From positions 16,035,477 to 16,099,476 of the forward strand of contig NC_044916.1 of the NCBI RefSeq assembly GCF_003576645.1: DNA of 64,000 nt, given 5' to 3'. The notes under the pieces are model-generated. The model saw only the letters and a list, made by a program, of their open reading frames with translations, did not search any database and had not been told where the DNA came from. The stretch is from Ipomoea triloba (Eukaryota > Streptophyta > Magnoliopsida > Solanales > Convolvulaceae). Below, piece after piece: positions 45,971 to 56,880 of the stretch (position 1 is the stretch's first letter; every line of letters begins with the position of its first letter). A program made the position numbers and the translations under genes.

Positions 45971-45983
45971 GGCTATGATACCA
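45971..45983 (-). other. Primer binding site (tRNA-Met)
   Basis: The minus strand reads TGGTATCATAGCC, complementary to the 3' end of initiator tRNA-Met except for one base, two bases from the LTR end TTACA. Confidence 0.78.
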
Positions 45984-45985
45984 AA

Positions 45986-47190
45986 TGTAAGTATATAACA
46001 CAATTGAACTAACCTCCAGCCATAGTTGTCTTTGGGATTGCCTTTGTTTGAAGTTGTTGATTCACTTGATTGTGTTGGTAATGGTAGATTCCTGCAGAGT
46101 GTCTCCCACTTGTTCTCAGGTTTTTAGTATAGATGGTGTAGACGGTAACCTAAGCAGTGGGGGACTTATTGCTTATATAGCCTATTGAACCATCAATATA
46201 GGCCTTTGTAACAGTTGTAACAACAACCGTTACAACTTCTGATTTAATGGTACCACATTATGGCAATTGAAGACCATAATTGCACCATATTTAAATAGAA
46301 AATGTTACACTTATTAGCCTAAATTAGCTTAGATTTAGTCTTAGAAACTCTTGGGAGCATTAAATACAAGGTTTGAAGTGGATCTCAACAACATTTCTCT
46401 TCCATTTAATGCAAAAGTGGTATATTTCCTTTATCTCTTCTCTCGTTTACATTTATTGCTATTTAATGTTTCCTTTGCTTGTTATTGCTATGTCTACTCA
46501 AGAAATGAGTGAGTAGTTCCTTATATGGGTTAGAATAGGTGTTTATTACTCTTATTGATGCTATTTATGTGAATATTGCATAAAGGGGATGAACACCCAT
46601 TTAGGGTTCTTGAATTTGAGTTGGGTTATTTGTTCTATCTTTCAATGATTAAGGCGCAATGGTTGTTGTTTGTCTTTGGAAAATCTTCCATTACAATGGG
46701 AATTGGATGGAAGATTTGAGCCTTCCCAATCTCGAACCCAATTTCCCTTTTATGGAAATAGGGGTAGATTGGGGCTTACAAAATTTTTAATTTGTTCTTA
46801 AAGAATTAGTGTTGATACACCATGAGAATGGGGCAACCCTTGTTCTAATCCTTGTGGAAACTTGGATTCTTTAGTGCTTGCTTCAAGAACCTAGGGTTAA
46901 TGTTCATCCCTCAATTTTAGTATCAAATGCATCAATAGAGTAATACACCTAGTCTAGCTCATCTTTCCAAATAGATTTCAAACCTAGTTTTAATCTTGTT
47001 TTCCTATTAATCCAAAACACCAAAAATACTTTAGTTTTAATCCTAATCCAAATATGATTTACTTGGACCATTATGGATTCCAAGACCTTGGTGCCTAGAG
47101 TTTAGGTAACCGCTCTCTACGTGCCATAAACTTCAATGCTCGTGGTTCGACATTTACACCCGTTTCACCATCACCCCTATCCTTACATCA
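45986..47190 (-). repeat. LTR of the second copia element, outer bound uncertain
   Basis: The inner end (TGTAAGTATATAACAC on the plus strand) is clear from the adjacent primer site. A minus-strand TATA box at 46172-46179 supports U3 to the right. The outer end is set near CCTTACA at about 47187 only because the sequence character changes; no second LTR is available for comparison. The 46390-47190 part could instead be a different LTR relic. Confidence 0.5.
46172..46179 (-). promoter_or_regulatory. LTR TATA box
   Basis: The minus strand reads GGCTATATAAGCAATAAG, positioned about 190 bases before the end of the LTR. Confidence 0.6.
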
Positions 47191-47215
47191 ACATCTATAG
47201 TACCAAAAATATTAC

Positions 47216-47565
47216 TTTGAATTTTTTATAAATAAGATATAATATTATTAAATCCAAATAATTAAAAATAATGTGCCCACAAGACAATGGATTTTATAAT
47301 TGAATTAAATATTAACTATTATTTTTTTTGTTGAATACAAATTGACCATTATTAAACATTATTTATGGTAATTATTATGTCCCGTGTAATATTAAAACTA
47401 TTAGATGGGATTTTTATAATTAAGGTATAATTAATTAAATCAAAATTATTAAAAATAATGTATCCACAATACAAAATAAATTATACTTGCCTTTATAATT
47501 AATTATTAATAATTACCTAATTTAAATTTACAATTATTAATAATTATTTATGGAAATTATTAGGC
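47216..47565. repeat. ~180-bp diverged tandem duplication
   Basis: AATTATTAAAAATAATGT with following CCACAA and, further on, TTATTTATGG.AATTATTA occur in both 47216-47395 and 47400-47565. Confidence 0.6.
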
Positions 47566-47710
47566 ATTAAAAAAGGGATAAAAAAGAATAATTAAGAAGA
47601 TGAAAGCATATAAAAGATGTCATACAATATCTTACATTAAGGCAAATTAATATAAAATTTAATAATTACTTCGAAATCAAATACTGAAAATATTACAGGA
47701 AACATTGATT

Positions 47711-47925
47711 TCATCTACATGAACACCGATTTTCTTAAATTTGTGCTCCTTTGCTTTCTTTTGCTTCATCCACATGAACCCCGCTTTCCAGTTCTACCCT
47801 CACTTCCACATACTCGACATGTGGATTTCCTCTTGCAACTACATGGATTTCTCCTTGCACACTGCCTGATCGGTGAAGACCTTGGCGTTCTCGCGGTGAT
47901 TTACGGCAGCTTCCTGCTACGACAA
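47711..47925 (-). pseudogene. DUF538 family protein fragment
   Basis: The minus strand encodes ENAKVFTDQAVCKEKSM, then a stop, LQEEIHM, and after a frame change GFMWMKQKKAKEHKFKKIG. DUF538 proteins have an N-terminal CKEKS.ELLEEI.LP segment and a GFVWLKQKK..EH.FKKIG segment further on; here the DNA between them is shortened and broken. DUF538 proteins are small plant proteins of poorly known role, related to a lipid-binding fold. This copy is dead. Confidence 0.68.
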
Positions 47926-48173
47926 TTAATTATTACCATAAAGTGATGTTGTAATATGATTTAAACAATTATATTATTATTAAAATAAATAAAGAAAAAA
48001 ATAAAGAAGAAATAATTTAAAAAGTTAATATAGTGTCAACTATTATATAATAATAATGCATATTACATGTCAATTTATAAAGTTGTAATATAATTTCTTA
48101 CTAGGCAATGAAAGAAGGAAATGAGAGAGTCACCGGAATGGGAAGAAGAGTGAGACAATGCAAAATGAAGAAT

Positions 48174-48182
48174 GTATTTATA
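48174..48182 (-). promoter_or_regulatory. TATA box upstream of the DUF538 fragment
   Basis: The minus strand reads TACCTATAAATACATTC, followed by a pyrimidine-rich leader (CACTCTTCTTCCC). It looks like a captured core promoter 250 bases before the coding remnant. Confidence 0.45.
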
Positions 48183-48452
48183 GGTAGAAAACGTGAGAAT
48201 TATAAATTTGTATAATTTTTCAAAAGGAAAGTGTAATTAATTTTTTTTTTAAAGTTTTTAAATAATTTTCAGTCAATTAGTAATATCTTTTTCCTTTTCA
48301 AATTTGTCTAATTTCCGTTTCATTTTCCGTTAGGATCTTTTTATATTTTTAATCAATTAGTAATATCAATTTTCTTTTCCATTTTATATTTACTATTATT
48401 TGGACAGGAATTTCACAAAGGATGGTTTTATTTTTATTAATAGTAGTATAGA

Positions 48453-49387
48453 TATAGAAGTATAAATATGTATTCGAATTATTATTATTGGTGTAAATAA
48501 TAATTAATAAATTATTCTTTCTTATAAAATTACGCAGAATTTTTAACAAATTTTCTTATTTATTACGAATAATTTTTTTCCATTATTCTCACAATTATAA
48601 TGGTTTAATTATTCTCAGAATTTGGAAAATAAAATTTTGTTACCAATTAAGCTTTATTAATTTTTTTTACCAATTAATAGCATTGATACGTGAATATAGA
48701 AACAATATTACCAATTAATAGATGCATAATGCCTAATATTTTACCTAGCATAAAATATTGTATATGTAATCCTGTGAAATGCATAATCTGCACATAATGC
48801 AGATTATGTTTCCTGAGATTACTACATTAAAGTATGCATTTAAAATGTTAGAGATTGTTTCTATTTTATTCTACTTTAGACATTTAAAATACTGTCTATA
48901 GCTGAGATATATCATGATTTTAAGTGCTTCCAAAAAAATAAAATAAATCATGTCGATTAATCATGTGTAGTACATAAAGTCATTATTCCGTTGCACAATT
49001 GATGGTATATGTAATCACGGGAAATGCATAATCTGCACAGAATGCAGATTATGCTTCCTGAGATTAATATATGAAAGTGCATTTTAAAATGTTAGATATT
49101 GTTTCTATTTTATTCTAGAGCTGCAACATTAATATTAGGCACTAAATGAATATATCAACCATAATAAAATATTGAGCATGGTATAAGGCTCTTACCTGGG
49201 ATATGCTGAAATGTCAGTTCTGTCCATCTCCAGTTTCAACTATGATTAATAATTAATCGATTAGCTTAGTGTGTAGAGGCTAATGTTCATGGTTAACATA
49301 TGCATACAGATTCAAGTTATAGTCAAATGCATGTTAGAGATATACTAAATTTGGAAGCTGACAGGTTAGGTTATCGTTTTTTTACAG
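48453..49387. other. AT-rich DNA upstream of the RPA1-like gene
   Basis: Contains a duplicated hairpin-bearing repeat (48752-49125). Upstream exons of the RPA1-like gene were looked for here and not recognised. Confidence 0.4.
48752..49125. repeat. Duplicated ~125-bp repeat centred on a palindrome
   Basis: 48758-48880 and 49003-49125 share GTATATGTAATC, GAAATGCATAATCTGCACA and AATGTTAGA.ATTGTTTC. Each has the 11-bp stem CATAATCTGCA/TGCAGATTATG. Confidence 0.85.
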
Positions 49388-51546
49388 GGTAGTTTTCTTC
49401 ACGAACATATCCCTAGGGATTGTGTCGAGAAATTTGACAAAATATTCAAAGAAGGCAGGGTGTACTTGGTCAAATGCTTCTTGGTTATCAACACATTCTA
49501 TACCTACAGAACTTGCGACCAGAAGCTCATGATCAAGTTCATGGAATCCACTGTAGTTAAGGAATATAAACAAATCAACTTTTCGAGAATTACCTATCGT
49601 CTTAAGCCATTTAGTGAACTGAAATCTCCAGAATGCTTTAATTTGATGATAAGATGCTAATTGGTATATGAAATTTTATTTTTTTTCATTAACTCTTAGT
49701 ATATCTTTAGTACACTTTTGTGCCTAAAGCATTGACATCCTAGAATTGGTTGATGTAGATGTAATAGGAATGTTAGTAGAGGTACATGCTCCTCAAGAAA
49801 AATTCATTTCCGGAAAACCGTCAAGGTTAGATAGATTTTGTGATAGAGGATGAAAAGTGAGGCTACTCCTTTTATGATGAGATATTATAGTACCTATGTG
49901 AATTTATTACTAACCTGTATAGTTTTTTGACATGCTTTTTGTTTTCTATGGTTAAAATTCAAAGGGCCCAACAATTAAGATGTACTGTATGGGACCATCA
50001 CGTCTCTAAAATTGAACCGTGGTTTAACAAAGAGTGTAATTGCCCTGTGATTGTGCTAATACACATGCTAATACAGTTGTGTAGGCTGAAAAGAGACTGC
50101 ACCAGTAAGTCTATTAACTTATCATGAAATGTGGATATGTACAAGTCATTAATTACCTTCAAATAGATAGTAACCAAAATTGTACAAGTCATTAATTACC
50201 TTCAAATAGATAGTAACCAAAATTGATTATCTATAGATGGAGATGTCAAGCTGTCCAACTCTTATGCGGCTACACACGTATTGATAAATGAAGATGCACC
50301 TAAATTCATAGAGTTCAAGGAAAGGTGAACATTTTAAAGTATATTATTATTTCAATAAGGTGTACAATGTTACTTTATATACTTCTACTTTACAAATTTG
50401 TACCTAATTGAAAGTAACACCACAAGTCATTGAATTTCATCTACCTGATTATTATAGTATAAGTGATGTGCAAACTTCATTAAGGAGTATCAATACAATC
50501 TCAAGCCTCTCACAAACTAATTTTATTGATACCTTCTCAAGTGGTTCAATGGTGGTGAACACTATTTCTGAGGTCTATGTGTTGAGACAGGTAATTGTTA
50601 GTCATTAAACTTCAATTTATTTCTCAAGTTAGCTTCTATTTGCAGTGTTCTAATGAATGATTTTTCCTTTATAGTATGGAGACTATTGGGTCGTTGCTAA
50701 AATTGTGGAGATTGAGACTGACAAGGGATGGTGTTATAGCTCTTGCTGAACGCGTGGGTGCAACAAAAAGGTTAAACTTGATGATGATGGTTTTTTGGTA
50801 TGTGAAAAGTGTAAGCGGCGATGGGGGGAAGGTATTTATCGTTATAGATTGAAGGTACGAGTTGTAGATGGGGATGGAAATGCTCCATTCCTTCTCTGGG
50901 ATAAAGAGTGTGCTGAGTTAATTGGTATGGATGCAAGTGTTTTGCACGAGAAATACCCTAAGGTATGTAAATATATGTACTATTGAGGATTATTTCCTAT
51001 ACTAATGTGAGCTGGAAATTTGTACCTAAAGCATGATTATGTGTCCTATTAGGGTATCAAGGAGTTTTCACCCGAAATAATGAAGCTTAAAGGTATCTCA
51101 ATGGTATTTTGGATTGCTGTACGAAAGGAGCAGTTCGAGAATCTTCATAACGCCTTTGCAGTCATGAAAATTATTAACAATCGGGCCTTAGTTGATGCTC
51201 AATGTCCCCAACTCCAAGAGGAATCATACAATGAAGATAATGTAATTCAAGGTTTAGAGGGGGAAGATGGTGATGAGGTAAATCATACTTTGATTCCTAG
51301 AACTGCTTTTAGTTCCTAAAACTGATTATGTGAACTAACTTATCTTATTATTGTTTATAATATATATAATAGGAGTTTGTGTCCAACGATGAAGTGTTGA
51401 GCCCTATCACTGAACAGGACTCAGCAAAGGAATTTACTCAAAGTGGAAGTGGACCTGTCAAGAGAAGTATGCTTGACGAATTTTCAAGCACACAAAGTTC
51501 AAAGAAGACAAAGGAAGCTAATATCAAGAAGGAGAATTTGTCCTAA
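49388..51546 (+). pseudogene. RPA1-like (RPA70-type) single-stranded DNA-binding protein, 5' incomplete
   Basis: Exons by eye: 49388-49660 (HIPRDCVEKFDKIFKEGRVY, first OB fold), about 49950-50095 (LRCTVWDHHVSKIEPWFN), 50237-50334 (GDVKLSNSYAATHVLINED), about 50420-50590 (VIEFHLPDYYSISDVQTSL), 50675-50962 (YGDYWVVAKIVEIETDKGWC, CXXC pairs, APFLLWDKECAELIG), 51053-51277 and 51373-51546 (ends KKENLS). The C-terminal OB fold with a Cys4 zinc site is the RPA70 signature; plants have many such DUF223-type paralogues, some carried by Helitrons. Borders are GT-AG. A TGA at 50748-50750 interrupts the zinc region, and the N-terminal exon is missing. It could be a pseudogene or, if the TGA is an error, a near-intact gene. 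Confidence 0.72.
50137..50224. repeat. 44-bp perfect tandem duplication in an intron
   Basis: GTACAAGTCATTAATTACC and the following 25 bases occur twice in succession within the RPA1-like gene's intron. Confidence 0.9.
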
Positions 51547-52592
51547 GTGAATTTGTCTAGGAATTTGTAAGCAGAAAGTGAACAATGATTTTTAGGATGG
51601 ATGTGTTTCAAACAATGATGCCATGGATGGCAATCATGGCATGCTATTTTCAGTTTTTAATCTATTTGGTTTTACTGTGTTCTATTGCATTATTGTGTCT
51701 TATCTATTTGCAGGTTATGTTTTGGTACTACAACAAGTACAAAATGGCAACATATCAGACGCAAAGGAAATGTGGTTTAGAGAACTATACACTTCAAGAT
51801 GCAGGGGAAATGATCATTGTGGGGCCCAATGCTTAAAGGAAATGTTATAGTTGTAGATAAGTGTATAGGATAAGATTTAGCTTTTTGTCATAAGGCTATG
51901 TATTTTGAGGTGAAAGTATAATCTGAACACTTTCTTGGGCCATTTTCATTAATCATTTAACAGATTACTATCTCATGTATGTGCACAGAGAACATGACAG
52001 AAAATAATCCTAAGAAAAAAAAATTAAACCTATCTAGATATGCTAATTAATGAGCTAACTCATAATAAGTGGGCAATTTAGCTTAGTGTGTGCAATCAAT
52101 CAAAGTCATTGTAAAACACATACTTGGGATTATATTTGAGGTTAGCTGCCTTCTTATGAGGCTATAATCTATCTAAGGTTTTGCAATCAACCTTAGATTT
52201 ATGAGTTACCAGTGGATATAAAAAATCATCCACAGGAAACCGAGCTCAAAGATTAAGTACTAAAAAAGATAAGTCTATTTTATTGAATTTTTTTGAGCAA
52301 TAGTATTTATAATCTATGGCATAAATGGCTATAAACCAAAGTTGAATGGGTTACATTTATTGTATGTATGATCTGTCCATTTACTTCCTATAACACATGA
52401 CGATGTCAACTTCTTCATAACTGCTAGTAGATTACTTGTACCCTACAAGAAATGAGGCTGCCTTGAGATAATTTGAGACCTATGAGTTCCAGATTTGAAA
52501 TGCTAGAACTTTTATAGATAGGACTTGAGCACCTAATTTAATGTATTGATGATTTTCTAGGGAATAAACTGTAGAATACAAACAATTTTATA
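51547..52592. other. 3' flank of the RPA1-like gene, no further gene
   Basis: Open frames at 51585-51850 overlap in two phases and contain no domain. AT-rich beyond. Confidence 0.4.
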
Positions 52593-52601
52593 TATAATAA
52601 A

Positions 52602-53526
52602 GGGGAAACGATGCTTTTGGTCCCTGAATTGTTTTACTTTTGGAAATTTGGTCTCTGTCAATTAATTTGAACAAACTTAGTCCTTCAATTGTCTATAGTG
52701 TACCACATTTAGTCCTTGGAATTATATAATTATAAATTTCTATTAATAAATCATTTTTTCATGAGATTATATTTGTCAATTACTTTCCACTATTAAAACT
52801 AGCCTTCTTCTCTCCCTTATCGTCTTCTTCATTGCATAAATTTCTCATTAATAAGTGAGTACGCGGTTGGCGAAGTTCACTCCGGCTAGCATTTCTCTCG
52901 CAAATTCCTCATCATATGTTCTCCATGCGAATTTGCTAGTTGCTTCATCACATAAATTGAGTTAAATATGTGAGAGATACTGATCAAGAAAGCAAAGATG
53001 GAGAAATTAAACAAGCATATCTACTACTTGCAATAATCTGTACGTGGTGTTGGGAATTTGAACAACTTTTCCCCATCACTTCGAAGCAGTTCCTTGACCA
53101 TCTTAAGAGGAGTGTTCTACTGGATGTGCTCCAGCAATAACGTAACCCTTCATCATACACCACATTCACATCATATTGTCGAACCCAGTCTGCATTAGTC
53201 GCTTCCAAATAATTGCATTATTCCAATCGCCGCCCCTACAATTGCTCCTGTCACCGCCTACTCACTTATTAATATAATGAAGAATTTATGCAATGGTGAT
53301 GGCGTTAAAGGGATCGGAGGGAATAAATCTTTAAAAATGAAGAGTATGTAATTGACAAATATAACCATGAAAAAAAGACTTATTAATATAAATAAAAATT
53401 ATATAATTTTAGGGACTAAATGGGGCACACTATTGACAATTAAAGGACTAAATTTGTTCAAATCAATTGATAGGGACCAAATTTGCTAAAGCAAAACAAT
53501 TCAGGGACTAAAAGCGCTATTTTCCC
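52602..53526. mobile_element. Mutator-type element, 925 bp, perfect 9-bp TSD, gene-like core
   Basis: Facing ends, left GGGGAAACGATGCTTTTGG and right GGGAAAATAGCGCTTTTAG, extend over about 150 bp of AGTCC-rich inverted repeat, with a further facing stretch at 52818-52865 and 53265-53310. TSD TATAATAAA at 52593-52601 and 53527-53535. The core has a 74-codon minus-strand frame (52984-53208). Confidence 0.88.
52984..53208 (-). pseudogene. Unidentified gene-like fragment inside the Mutator-type element
   Basis: The minus-strand frame begins MEATNADWVRQYDVNVVYDE and continues through a Cys/Ser/Arg-rich stretch. The composition differs from the AT-rich ends and resembles an exon, but I cannot assign a family. 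It may be a captured host fragment. Confidence 0.35.
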
Positions 53527-53535
53527 TATAATAAA

Positions 53536-54113
53536 TGTGTAATGTTGTGTTTCTAATAAACATGAAATTTGTATATCATCAATAGTCATTTCCATGTGAA
53601 ATATTTAAATTCAAATGAAAATATTTGATTGTTCAATTTAAATGATTCGGAACATTAATCATGAAATGTATGCTAGCCTAATGTATAATTCTTCTAGTGA
53701 ATGCTTAATACATACACATTAAGTTTGTTATGATTTTAGTCTGTAATACAAATTTCATTTTGCCAGAAGGGTTTGACATTGCATTTCAATTCTCTATCAG
53801 TCATGAATTTGTAAAGGCTAATAGTCCTTTAAACTTGAAATGTATCCAAACTAACAATAATTAACCTTAAGTTATACGTGATTCAGATTTCATCTTCTAA
53901 TTTGGTGTGATCCTAATAATTAATCTTGCTTGACCATGGGTTTTTTTTTTTTGGTATTGTTTATGTTTTGCCCAACAACATTAAGATGATTGCTTCTCTT
54001 AATGCTGTTTTTTTTTCCTTTTTAATCAAAATTCAATACAGGTTACGTTAACGTAACATATGAAGTGATGTGTATCATGTGACCTATTAATCAACTCTGC
54101 TTATTGTAAAAGA
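53536..54113. other. AT-rich DNA, no feature recognised
   Basis: Short T runs near 53941 and 54010 only. Confidence 0.4.
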
Positions 54114-54880
54114 ATGTAAAGGTAACCACTTTGACGCGTACACGGATTGCTTCCCGCAATAAGTGCACACTCAAGGAATCACTCAAGAACCTTTCGTGTC
54201 CAAAAGAGGATCTTACCTTGTAGACTCTTGGATTTTGAGATCCCAACTCTACAAATGTCTCACCAAACTAACAAATAATACTCTCAACCCTTAGATTATT
54301 AAGCAAGGCTAAGAATTAGAGTATTAGGAATCTAGCACTAGAATTAAGATACAAAAATAAAATTAGCTATATAATATGAGTAATAGTATTCTTTTTGGGT
54401 TTTTGGATATGTGTGTGAATATAAAGAACAAGATAAGGGGATAAACTAGCTTCTCACTAGCCTACCAAGATTGAATGCTTCTCACAAACAACCTAAACTT
54501 CAATGCACTTCTCATGCAAAGAAAAGAGAGAAATTTCACTCAAATTGAATTCTTACAAGGTGTGTCTCAAACCATTGAGTTTATGGGGTATTTATAGGGG
54601 AAAATAAGGTATTAAATATTCTAGGTCACTAATCCCACCCAAAATAAAAAATTACAACTTTGTAAAAGTAATTCCCACCCAAAATTAAAATACAAAATAA
54701 TTCCCCACCCAAAATTAAAATACAAAATAATTCCCCACCCAAAATTAAAATACAAAATAATTTCCCACCCAAAATTAAAAATACAACATTTTGCAAAAGT
54801 AATTTCCACCTAAAAATAAAAAATACAATTCTTGCAAAGTAGTTTCCCACCTAAAAAAAGATACACCTTGCAAATAATTT
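54114..54880 (-). repeat. Ty3/gypsy 3' LTR (approximate bounds)
   Basis: A minus-strand TATA box (CCCTATAAATACCCC, about 54587-54600) and the pol tail immediately to the right identify an LTR. U3 holds a four-copy ~30-bp array at 54670-54790, unit TTCCCCACCCAAAATTAAAA. The outer end near TGTAAAGG at about 54114 is a guess. Confidence 0.55.
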
Positions 54881-55107
54881 CACACCGAGAAATTTGATCT
54901 GATACTGAAGTCTGAATTGTCTTCAAAAGTTTTTATGTGAAGACAATTGAATAGAATTATTTTTCCAGATTGATCTTCTTCTTCACAAAAAGATGTTGGA
55001 CTCCAATCTGTTTGCACAAAAGTGTTAAAAGCCTCTTGAATCTTCCTTGACTTAGATCTTGTTACCGGGCCACTCGAGACTTTTAATGGATCATTTATTT
55101 GTTGCAT
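54880..55107 (-). pseudogene. C-terminal tail of a Ty3/gypsy polyprotein
   Basis: The minus strand reads QQINDPLKVSSGPVTRSKSR then KIQEAFNTFVQ. GP(V/M)TRSR.K...EA is the conserved end of many plant gypsy polyproteins, just before the 3' LTR. Everything upstream of it is gone. Confidence 0.65.
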
Positions 55108-55236
55108 TCCGGTCTCATCACACTTTCATTTATCTTGTAATATCCTGTTAATTCCTAAATAATGATTAATGCCAAAGACCTTGGGGTCTAGTGGCACCCG
55201 GTGTCTCGGTTTACACTCCTACATGGATGATAGGAG

Positions 55237-55727
55237 CATGGTTGCAGTAGGCGCTAGGCGCTAGTCGGGCGGTAGACTAGCGCCTAAGCAGTCTAGGTGG
55301 CGCCTAGGTGGTTCTAGACGGTGACTTATAAAAACAAAAAATTAATTCATGTGTGTGGCTGTATGTCATATATTATATTATATTATATATATTATATATA
55401 TATATATATATATGTATCTCTTACTTCTCTTACTTATATAAATAAATAAATTTAAATATATATAATATATAAATATAATAATGAAATTAACAAGGTCGAC
55501 TCGCTCGAGTTAATTCGGCTAACTCTCCCGAGTTGGGCGAGTTAACTCAGCCAAATTCGGCCCAGTCGGCCGCCAACTCGGCCTAGTCGGCCGAGTTAGG
55601 CGCTAGGCGGCCTCCTAGGCGACCGGCCACCTAGGCGGACGCCTAGGGAGCAATTCGCCTCGGTCTAGGAGCGCCTAGCGCCTAGGCGGGTGCCTAGCCG
55701 GCCTAGGTGGGGATTTTTGCAACAGTG
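55237..55727. mobile_element. hAT-type MITE, 491 bp, TSD GATAGGAG
   Basis: Ends CATGGTTGCAGTAGGCGC and facing CACTGTTGCAAAAATCC; perfect 8-bp duplication at 55229-55236 and 55728-55735. Same family as 41722-42214: GCCTAGGCG-rich arms and a (TA)n centre (about 55370-55412). Confidence 0.9.
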
Positions 55728-55859
55728 GATAGGAGTGAGTGACTCCTATTATCCTTGTATACTACACTGTAACAGAAAATTATTGAAAGATGAAGTTCTA
55801 TTTCACCATCTAATGCTCATGTCATGATGTGAAATTAAAAAACAATGACTAATCAATAT

Positions 55860-56015
55860 GTATTATATTTTTATTTTTATTAATTATTTATTTATTTTGA
55901 TTCTAAATCCTATATATTTACTACCAAATAAAAGAACTTGTTCTACTTAAACTTATTATCATTTCCAAATATTTTATTCAATTATCATTCTAATTTAAAT
56001 GTTTGAACCAAATTA
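55860..56015. mobile_element. Truncated copy of the 15440 Tourist family
   Basis: From TTTTGATTCTAAATCC to GAACCAAATTAACACC it follows the right half of the 15440 element with many substitutions. Confidence 0.5.
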
Positions 56016-56832
56016 ACACCCTAATTATGAAATATATTTGGCGTGCACACATGATGTTTTTATGTTGGATCTGAGCATTGTACTATGCTTATTCTCCAAT
56101 AGGTCACCCATCTTGTAAATCAACCAATTGGTGATTGAAGTGTCCACGACACCATGATTCAATGAAAGAATGTTGAACTCGAGTACTCGACCCTCCAATG
56201 CATAGTCCCAACATTTTATAGTGGGAAACATTACGGCTGCAACAACAATAGTATGGAAAATGACGGATCTTATAATCAAGAAGAACCCATAAACTTTTAT
56301 TGTTGAAACGTGTATTCTGAAACTTATTAATGAATTCCTTTTCTGTTAAAAAAAAACAAAAAAAAAACCATAAGCTATGAGAAATGTTCAACTGGAACTC
56401 TGGAATTCAGGCAACTCATGAATGGGAAAGAGAAAGTCAGTACAATCAATCTTCCCAAATTAAAGTACTTGAAACTGGTGATCAAAGAAAGGCAGCCAAT
56501 GGAGTTTCTTAAATAGCTAGCTAGGTTTTGGTTTTGCTTAATCTAGGGTTTGAAAAAAAAAATCAACAACAACGTAATTGTGACTATTTTCTAAGTTCAT
56601 GGTTAAATTTAGAGTTTATTTAATTTAAATTGAATTTGGTGGCTTAATTGTTACTTCATATTTCGCAAATAGTTAGATGACTTGTTTTAAATTTCTTTTA
56701 ATTTCACTCAATGAATAACTAAGCTATTTCATATATACATGGCATGGACTAAAAAAAAAACAGTATTACAGTCTAAAACGTCTGAGAACTGGGAAATGAA
56801 ATAATTGTTCAAAAACAGTAAAAACGATTAGA
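56016..56832. other. AT-rich DNA, no supported gene
   Basis: Minus-strand frames at 56025-56391 overlap and show no domain. Confidence 0.4.
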
Positions 56833-56880
56833 GGTCGCTGGATTCAAAGTCCAGAGTGCTAACCACTACACCATGGAACC
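56833..56880 (-). pseudogene. Truncated tRNA-Gln (UUG)
   Basis: The minus strand from 56880 reads GGTTCCATGGTGTAGTGG, continuing with an intact D arm and anticodon arm GGACTTTGAATCC (anticodon TTG), then stops after about 48 bases. There is no T arm, B-box or 3' acceptor strand; a T run follows within 15 bases. Confidence 0.78.

Larger units (their letters stand above)
38024..47190 (-). mobile_element. Second Ty1/copia element, 3' half lost, split by CACTA
   Basis: Read leftwards: LTR (45986 to about 47190), primer site 45971-45983, leader, gag and zinc knuckle, protease (42786-43865), then a CACTA insertion, then integrase (38215-39377) and the start of the reverse-transcriptase linker to 38024, where it is cut. 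Reverse transcriptase, RNase H and the 3' LTR are missing. Confidence 0.85.
47711..48452 (-). mobile_element. Helitron-like 5' end with captured gene
   Basis: On the minus strand, TCTATACTACTATTAATAA starts at 48452, preceded by A, matching the 5' end of the Helitron at 27439 over TCTATACTA. The captured DUF538 promoter and exon follow in the same orientation. The left (3') end could not be located, so the full extent is unknown. Confidence 0.5.

Noticed and set aside
47385..47415. 3' end for the second Helitron (CCCGTG...CTATTAG)
   Set aside because: The hairpin partner is missing and the orientation is opposite to the 5' end.
51585..51850. Membrane-protein-like frames downstream of the RPA1-like gene
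   Set aside because: Two overlapping frames in different phases, both hydrophobic only through T-rich codons; likely 3' flank.
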